Assembly (NCBI GenBank): GCA_024516035.1
Contig: CM044958.1
Coordinates: forward strand, 7,397,316-7,461,315
Direction: 5' to 3'
From: Bactericera cockerelli
Lineage: Eukaryota; Arthropoda; Insecta; Hemiptera; Triozidae
Length of the DNA stretch: 64,000 nucleotides
Of this stretch, positions 32,901 to 41,900 are shown piece after piece. The position numbers and the translations under genes were made by a program. Under the pieces are notes generated by a model. It was not told the DNA's origin, ran no database searches, and saw nothing but the letters and a program-made list of their open reading frames with translations. Each line of letters starts with the position of its first letter. The first letter of the stretch is position 1.

Positions 32901-35900
32901 CCCTTACTGAGCCTTCTCAGTATAGGTTGAACCGTCTGTTCCCTTACTGAGCCTTCTCAGTACAGGTTGAACCTTCTGTTCCCTTACTGAGCCTTCTCAG
33001 TATAGGTTGAGCTTTCTGTTCCCTTACTGAGCCATCTCAGTATAGGTTGAGCCTTTTGTTCCCTTACTGAGCCTTCTCAGTATAGGTTGAACCGTCTGTT
33101 CCCTTACTGAGCCTTCTCAGTACAGGTTGAACCTTCTGTTCCCTTACTGAGCCTTCTCAGTATAGGTTGAGCTTTCTGTTCCCTTACTGAGCCATCTCAG
33201 TATAGGTTGAGCCTTCTGTTCCCTTACTGAGCCTTCTCAGTAGAGGTTGAGCCTTTTGTTCCCTTACTGAGCCTTCTCAGTATAGGTTGAGCTTTTTGTT
33301 CTCTTACTGAGTCTTCTCAGTATAGGTTGAGCTTTCTGTTCCCTTACTGAGCCTTCTCAGTACAGGTTGAACCTTCTGTTCCCTTACTGAGCCTTCTCAG
33401 TATAGGTTGAGCTTTCTGTTCCCTTACTGAGCCTTCTCAGTATAGGTTGAACCGTCTGTTCCCTTACTGAGCCTTCTCAGTACAGGTTGAACCTTCTGTT
33501 CCCTTACTGAGCCTTCTCAGTATAGGTTGAGCTTTCTGTTCCCTTACTGAGCCATCTCAGTATAGGTTGAGCCTTCTGTTCCCTTACTGAGCCTTCTCAG
33601 TAGAGGTTGAGCCTTTTGTTCCCTTACTGAGCCTTCTCAGTATAGGTTGAGCTTTTTGTTCTCTTACTGAGTCTTCTCAGTATAGGTTGAGCTTTCTGTT
33701 CCCTTACTGAGCCTTCTCAGTATAGGTGGAGCCTTCTGTTCCCTTACTGAGCCTTCTCAGTATAGGTTGAAACTTTTGTTCCCTCACTGAGCCTACTCAT
33801 TATAGGTCGAGCCTTTTGTTCCCTTACTGAACCTCTCAGTATAGGTTGAGCCTTCTGTTCCCTTACTGAGCCTTCTCAGTATAGGTTGAAACTTTTGTTC
33901 CCTTACTGAGCCTCTCAGTATAGGTTGAGCCTTTTGTTCCCTTACTGAGCCTTCTCAGTATAGATTGAGCCTTCTGTTCCCTTACTGAGCTTTCTCAGTA
34001 TAGGTTGAGCCTTCTGCGTCCTTAGGCCCATGGCCTGTCTCCTGGTACCTGCATTTGGTACCAGTCGAGCCGATGCTCAAGATTTGAGCCATGGAGTTGA
34101 CTTTGTCCTCCCTCTTTGGCGGGTGCGTCTCCTTAGACCCCCGGCCTGTCTCCCGGTACCTATGCCTTGGGTACCACTCGAGCCGTGGCTCAAGATTTGA
34201 GCCGTGGAGTTCACTTTGTCCTTCCTCTTTGGCGGGTGCGTGTCCTTAGGCCCCCAGCCTGTCTCCTGGTACCTATGCATTTGGTACCAGTCGAGCCGTT
34301 GCTCAAGAATTTGAGCTGTGGAGTTGACTTTGTCCTCCCTCCTTGGCGGATGCGTCTTCTTAGACCCCCGGCGTGTCTCCTGGTACCTATGCCTTTGGTA
34401 CCAGTCGGGCCGTTGCTCAAGATTTCGAGCCATGGACTGGAATTTGTCCTCCCTCTTGGCGGGTGCCAAGACCCCCGGCCTTTCTCCTGATTCCTATGCC
34501 TTCGATACAAGTTGAGCCGTGGACTAGACCCTGCCCCTCCTTACCTTGGCTTGGGTGCGTCTCTCTAGACCCCTTGCCTGTCTCCTGGTATCTATGCCCC
34601 TGATACCAGTCGAGCCGTCACTCAAGATTTTGAGCCGTGTGCTGGACTCAGTCCTTACTCGGTTTGGGTGAGTCTCCTTAGACCCCTTGCCCTTCTCCTG
34701 GTGCCTAGACCCCTGATATCATTTGAGCCGTTGCTCAAATTTTTGATCCGTGGGCTGGACTCTTTCCCTCCTTGGCTTAGGTGCGTCTCTCTACACCCCT
34801 TGCCTGCCTCCTGGTACCTATACCTTTGGAACCAGTCGAGCCGTTGATCAGGATTTGAGCCGTGAAATGGTTCTTCGTCTGCATTTCGCTTGGGCGCGTC
34901 TCCCTGACCCCCTTATCCTTTCTGGTCGAGCCCTGCTTCGGATATTGCATCGTTGCTGAATAATTTAAGCCGTTCAAGAGATAAAATACAGTCAATACTC
35001 ACTGTTTGCCTAGTATTCTTGTCAGATGGCTACGGTAACGTCTTATAATAATACGCTTTAGTGGAAGTTATCCACCAGGCGAGGTTAATGCTCAAAGCAT
35101 TTTCTACCACCTAGCCCTCAGAGTCTTATTATTATTATATGATCACAAACTCAAATTAATGAGGAAAAATCCATGCACTGGGTGAGATTCGAACCAACGG
35201 ATCCCTACGATACCTGGATTACCAGACTAGCGCGTTATCCACTTGACTACCAACGGTAGTTTTTGGGAGCTCTCTGTGACCTGCCGTCTGACAATGACGT
35301 CCTGTCTCGCTTGAAGGATGCGTTTCTACCTGATGGCTGGAGGAATCGGACGCTGATCAACTCGATCGACTTAGGCTTTGAAGTGGATGCAACAGTCCTT
35401 AACAAGCTTCGGTTCGCCCTCCCCACACTGGATATAGTTCGGGCCTTTGATCCAAGTGCGTCAGTCTTGAAGGAATACCACTATAGGGATATGAAAAAGC
35501 AGATCCGTGGATCATCGCAGTCACACGATATCATGGCTCAGGCTGTAACTCCTCTAAAATCGCAGCTCATTTCTCGTGAAGCAGCGGACAGAATCCTGGT
35601 TGGAAATGTTTCCATACCAGTCTCCAGATAATCGTCCCTGTCAATAGAGTCTCCGGAAGATTCTGGGACACAAAAAAAAAACTCTTGACGAACGCTTCCA
35701 AGAACAAGAGGACAGGCGGATGGGATGGATGAATGACGCCATGAATTTTCTCTTCACCAGGCTCTAGCCGACTCATGCTCAACCGATACGTCCAGAACGA
35801 TGAGTTGTCGGCGTCTGACCCTTCGGAAGCCTCGTATTCTGAGGGTGACTATTCTCTTCCGGAAGCTCCTCCCCTGTATGGCGAGCACGAGGAAGTTATA

Positions 35901-38900
35901 GCGACTCCAGACTTTCCGTTCAATTTTACCCCCTGCGTAAAAGAACGCGAGCCGGATGTTCCTCTTCCAGCTCCTGAAGCTAAAATAAATAGCCGCAAAT
36001 GTCAGAATCTCAATTCTACAAGTTGGAACAGCATTAGATACATGGACGCCTCGAACAAGATCGTTGCGGCACATCCATCTGTGAAGAACGACCTGATTAA
36101 AGAACTTCCGATAGGCTTCTAAAGTACGTAAGCGGAAAGAGATCCCAAACGATTGCCAGTCGGAGAAACAGTACCAGCGATGTAGGTCCCGCGTCGGATT
36201 CTGAAGGAAATTTCTCCTTCGGAAGACTAATTATTTGAGCCCAAAGCCTTACTCGAATCTGTGAAATCACACTCTTCTTCTTCTCAACCTCGCCCACGAC
36301 CTCAGAGAAGCCGCACTACGAGGATACTTGTCCCCCGATTTCAACACCCTCACCGCAACTCGGGTATCACAAGAAAAAGAGCTTTGGGTGTGAGAGGTCC
36401 TCAACCCGAAAACTTAGTCGGCGACTCCCAAGATCCAAACCCCTAATGTTGTGTCAAACTCCTTCGATGGTCCTATCTCGATTCGTTGGTGGATTTCAAT
36501 GCTTCATCTTCCAACTCCAATTTTTCATCGTCCACCTCAAGTGTTTGTGACGAAAGACGCATCAGCCAGTAGATGGGGAGTGATGAAGGCAACCAAATGG
36601 CCCAAGGTTCTTGGAGAAGGAGCCAAAAAGAGTGGCATATCAATGTCAAAGAGCTCTTCGCAGTGCAGATATCCTTAGAAACACATTTGGAATATCTTCA
36701 GAACAAACTAGTTCTTGTTCAGAAAGGAAGGAGGGACCAAATATATCAGTCTCCTGAGGAAACTAGAGAAAATCTACGGGATAGCGCCAGTCAACAATAT
36801 TGTTCTCTGAGCAGAGTACATCCCAGAGATGTACAACATCGCAGACAGTCTATCCCGCTCAAATCTAATTCCCGAAGGGCACCGTCTCCTCCAGCTAACT
36901 TCACCTAAATTTCGGGTCTGGGGAAAACCGGTCATAGACTTCTTTGCGTCAGCAAAGTCGGCAGTCGTTCCATGTTACGTTTCTCGCTCAGCTCGAGATG
37001 TTCAAGCAAGGTCTCTAAAAGAGGCATCCTCTTCAGAGAATGGAACTTCCCGCTAGCATGGGTATTCCTACCCCTCCCCTGCTTCCTCGAGTCCTGAACC
37101 AGCTGAAATCAGCTCATGGCGTATTTATCATAATTGCTCTGTCCTGGGAAAACGCGTTCTGGCGCCCAGATCTGCTGAGGAGAGCAGTTTACCAACCAAT
37201 CACTCTGAAGGATCTGAACGAGTGCCTAGTAGACCTGTCCACAGGAAAAGCTCCCCCAGTTGGCGCCCTTCTAAGTTAAAAACCTACAAAGCTCCTTGGG
37301 ATAGGTGGCTCTCATGGTCGTCAGTTAAGAATGTTTCTCAAAACAATCCTTCCCCCAGGAAGTCGCAAGATTTTCAGCTGTCTTCACACTGAAAACTTTG
37401 CGTACAGTACAATTCTCGTTCACAAATCGGTTGTGTCAACCTTTGCGGACCCCTGTGTGGTCAAATTTCTATGTTCTCTGCACTACAAAAATCTGGCATT
37501 TAGTACAATCCTAGTAAACAAATCAGTAGTCTGTACTTTTGCAGATCCATCTAGAGCTTCTCAACTTCCTAGCAATCCAATTGTTCAACAAGTTCTAAAA
37601 GCTATTAGTAGAAAAGCTATTCCTGAGCATATAGAAATGTGGGATACTTCTACTCTCATTTCATGGATCAGAAACAACCCACCTCTTGAGACCAACAACT
37701 TTGAAGTATCCCGCCATGTAGCTTTGATACTTCTTCTTGCTTCTGGAAGGAGAGTTCACGACTTGACTCTGCTTCGCACATCGCCTGAAAGCTTTCAAGA
37801 CATGAACTCTTCTGTAATTTTTTGGGCCGCTTTCGGTTCTAAAAGAGATTGCACTACCCATAGACAGTCCGGTTGGCAACTCAATGACAATCAAGATGAC
37901 CCTCTTTTAGATCCAGTTAAATGGATTAGACTACTTATTTCACTCTCTTCTAAGAGGGCGGGCGCAAAGTTATGTTACTCTTTATTTATCACGACACGGG
38001 GCAAAGTTATACCCGCATCTAGAACTGTCATTTCAGGATTGGTTAAGACAGTTCCCAAATGAGTCCCGGCCACAGGCAGGCGAAAATGTTCCTAACTTAT
38101 TCGCCCAAAGAGCAAAAGAAATGCTCTGTCTGAGCAAAGAGGAATCCTTACTGGCTTTTAACAGGCCACTGTACCCTCAACTACCGTCTGAACAAATGGA
38201 CATTGCTCCAGACCTAAAATACAGTCTCTGTAAAGAGGCCCCAGAGACAGCAAAACACATTCTCTGTGAATGTGGAGCAGCCTCACACGCTCGACTGAAA
38301 CACTTCTCAAGGCTGATTCTAACACCTAAAGAAGTTACCGAAATCAGTCCTAAAAGAATCTTAAGCTACATTAATAGCTTTGATCTCTTTTAGAGTTACA
38401 GGGGCATGTCACAAAAGATCTATTTAAGGTCGCAGTGACAAAAAAACTTTCGTAGCCGACAGCCCTACTTATACCAATACCAATACTTGGCTTTCATATA
38501 ATTTTGTACATATATACGTAAATCTTGTACATTCATATCTATCTTTCTCTCACAATTAGTGAAAATAGATTTAAGTGTTCCTGTTTAGTTAACACCCTAC
38601 ACAAAATCTACTGTCTTCTAGTTTTATTGATATAACTCATGTTATACTCCTTATAGAATCACAGTACTCTGACTTACACCGGCAGATTACAAACACATCT
38701 CATCTGGGTCAAGCTGGAGCACAGATCCCAAAATAGAAAAGTTTTTCCCCCGGAGGGTAAAAAACTATTATTTTGGGTCTTGCGTAAGCTTGACCCAGGA
38801 ACAAGTTCTTGCCGGTGAAACGGCAAATGAGGTACTGATTACCCCCTACCGCTTCAGTCAGAGCTAAAGTTCAAGGTTTGAGGAGAAAAACCAAAAGTGG

Positions 38901-41900
38901 GAGGTGACTATAACAGGAAAAGAGGGGAAGTTAGAGGAAAGTTGCACAATTTAGGTCAAAACAGCAAAAGAAATCTCATCTGGGTCAAGCTTACGCAAGA
39001 CCCAAAATAATAGTTTTTTACCCTCCGGGGGAAAAACTTTTCTATTTTTTTCACAGGCTTGCGAGCATATCCACTCAAATGAGATCATCCTGACCCTAGG
39101 CGACTCCAACATTGTGAAGGTGTTCCTCAAGGAAGCGGCTAAACATAGAAAGTTCCAGTGCATTGTCATGGAGAACTCCCCTGAAAACAAGGTGAGTAGT
39201 ATTGATTCTTTCATAAGATCAAGGAGGCGGCTCAACATAGAAAGTTCCAGTGCATTGTCATGGAAAACTCCCCTGAGAACAAGGTGAGTAGGATTGATTC
39301 TTTCATAAGATCAAGGAGGCGGCTCAACATAGAAAGTTCCAGTGCATTGTCATGGAGAACTCCCCTGAGAACAAGGTGAGTAGGATTGATTCTTTCATAA
39401 GGAGGCGGCTCAACATAGAAAGTTCCAGTGCATTGTCATGGAGAACTCCCCTGAGAACAGGGTGAGTAGGATTGATTCTTTCATAAGGAGGCGGCTCAAC
39501 ATAGAAAGTTCCAGTGCATTGTCATGGAGAACTCCCCTCAGAACAAGGTGAGTAGGATTGAATCTTTCATAAGATCAAGGAAGCGGCTCAACATAGAAAG
39601 TTCCAGTGCATTGTCATGGAAAATTCCCCTGAGAACAAGGTGAGTAGGATTGATTCTTTCATCAGGAGGCGGCTCAACATAGAAAGTTCCAGTGCATTGT
39701 CATGGAGAACTCCCCTGAGAACAAGGTGAGTAGGATTGATTCTTTCATAAGAGGTTGCCATCGGCATTGACCCCGCCCTTTATTTAGGACATCTGTATAT
39801 GTTTTTATCGTTATCTTTGTTGGTTATCTTTTTTTCTATATTGTTCTAAATTTTGTATTTGAATCGTTATAGGGCATCCATAAAGTTTCATTCAAGCCTG
39901 GGTTTCTCAGAAACGACTCAAAATACGCAAAAATCCGGATTTCTTTATTTTAAGGGGATTAATTTTCAGCCAAAAAAAATTTGCCTACATGGCCCCAGTC
40001 AGGCAGGGCATGGACCAACTTTAAAATCTTAAATAGAATGGTATGTCTTGTGGCATATTGTTTTAAAGGTATCATAGAGACAAGTTCATTACAACAAATT
40101 TGCAGGGACTGTGACCTGGTGGGTTCGACTCCCCAGTGGGTCAATATACTTGGATGTCCGGTATCCACTCATACCTCGTGAGGAAAAATGAGTAGTTACT
40201 TGTATGGGTAACGACCAGTGGCAGTATTACCGGACAAAAAAGCTTAAGCTTCACCTTAAAAATAATCGTTCTTTGCCAGCGTCGATGGCACGTTGAAGGC
40301 GCCGGTTCTCGTAGGATAGCCGAAGTTCAGCGAATTTGTGAGTTTCCTGAGTATGAAGGGTAATACCCCCGTCGTAATTTTACCATGCAGTTGAGTGCGA
40401 CGTTAAACTCAAATTTAACCCATTGAGTACCAAGCCCTTTTAACCTGATAACTCCAGGAGACCGGGCTTAATTCAATCAATTTCAGCTATCTATCACATA
40501 TGATACACAGGTTTCTTGTGATGGTTAATATTTTTTATTTACATAGGAGCCCGTGTCTATCACATGTGATACCCAAATAATGAATCCGCTAAGCATGCAA
40601 ATTTTGTTTTATATGTAGTCACATTTGATAACCAGCGTCTAAGATAATTATAACCTTGTCTATCATATCTGATAACCAGGTACCCAGAAGACATACGGTG
40701 TCTATCATATATGATACCCATGGTACGCATTGGGTTAAAAAAAAATCGGACTTTTTTTTAACTTTAACTTATTTTTTGCCTTCTCAGGGTCACGAACTCG
40801 CCCTCAGTCTTGCCAAGAGCAAGATCCAAACCGTGCTAATCCCTGACTCGGCTATGTTCGGTATGATATCTCGTGTGAACAAAATCATCATTGGTACTCA
40901 CACAGTGATGGCTAACGGAGGACTGAGATCTGTGTGTGGCACCCATGCTGTGGCGCTAGCAGCCCAGCACTACTCCATACCGGTGAGTTATGCAACACTA
41001 TGTACCGGTGACTAAATCATCATTAGTACTCACACAGTGATGGCTAACGGTAGACTGAGATCTGTTCGTGGCACCCATGCTGTGGCGCTAGCAGCCCAGC
41101 ACTACTCCATACCGGTGAGTTATGCAACAATATGATGAGGTAGTCAGTACTATGTACCGGTGACTGAATTATCATTGGTACTCACACAGTGATGGCTAAC
41201 GGTGGACTGAGATCTGTGTGTGGCACCCATGCTGTGGCGCTAGCAGCCCAGCACTACTCCATACCGGTGAGTTATGTAACACTAGTGTCCCGGTAGCTCA
41301 GTGGTAAAGGTGGCACTCTGTGAATCCAGAGGTTCCAGAGGTCTTGGGTTCGAAACCCAGCCGGGACATGACAAGTTATCCTCCCATTTGGGATTTTACC
41401 ACATAATAATATGTCTTGGGCTTATTGCTGGAATAATGGGACTTTAATAGTCCTTATCGGGCTGTATAAATAAGGCGATATTATTATTATTATGCAACTC
41501 CATACCGGTGACTAAATAATCAATATACTCTTATTCACAGGTCATCGTGCTGGCTCCCCTCTACAAGCTTAGTCCCCAATTCCTCTGCTCCTATGATCAG
41601 GACACCTTCAACAACTTCAAGTCTCCTGAGACTGTCCTCAGCTACAACCACAGGGACCTTATAGCCAAGGTCCAGGTGTTCAATCCCGAGTTTGACTATG
41701 TGCCGCCCGAGCTGGTGTCTTTGTTCATTTCCAACACGTAAGTTCTTATTTTCTGTTATTTATTTATTTTATTTTTTATTTATTTACAATACAATAAACG
41801 GAAATTATTCCAGTTCTGTCTAATATAATTATTTTCACTAACTATGCTAGCAACTACTAAAAAAAAAAAAAAAAATATGTCCTTAACAATAATAAAACTA

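Larger units (their letters stand above)
31852..39044 (+). mobile_element. DIRS-type tyrosine-recombinase retroelement, 7.2 kb, in EIF2B2 intron 4
   Basis: The left inverted terminal repeat (31852-32019, starting ttttgggatctgtgctccag) is matched in reverse by the right one (38832-39044, ending ccgggggaaaaacttttcta). The right copy has its own ~60-bp extension. An internal complementary region at 38697-38798 is complementary to the left terminus (ctggagcacagatcccaaaa) joined directly to the complement of the right terminus (tagaaaagtttttcccccgg). This ITR/ICR layout defines DIRS elements, which replicate through a circle and insert by a tyrosine recombinase without target duplication. Inside are a minisatellite, degenerate repeats, an inserted SINE, and broken gag-like, RNase H and recombinase frames. 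Most of the reverse transcriptase appears deleted, so the copy is dead. Confidence 0.93.

Noticed and set aside
32128..34018. CRISPR-like regular repeats
   Set aside because: Units are contiguous 40-mers without unique spacers, in an animal gene intron, so this is a minisatellite.
34077..34995. Several overlapping frames of 65-130 residues (Pro/Arg-rich)
   Set aside because: They come from degenerate tandem repeats and are open on both strands. No start context, splice sites or known domain.
41288..41360. A functional tRNA gene
   Set aside because: The acceptor stem is perfect but the anticodon loop has six bases, and several diverged copies share a SINE body and (ATT)n tail.
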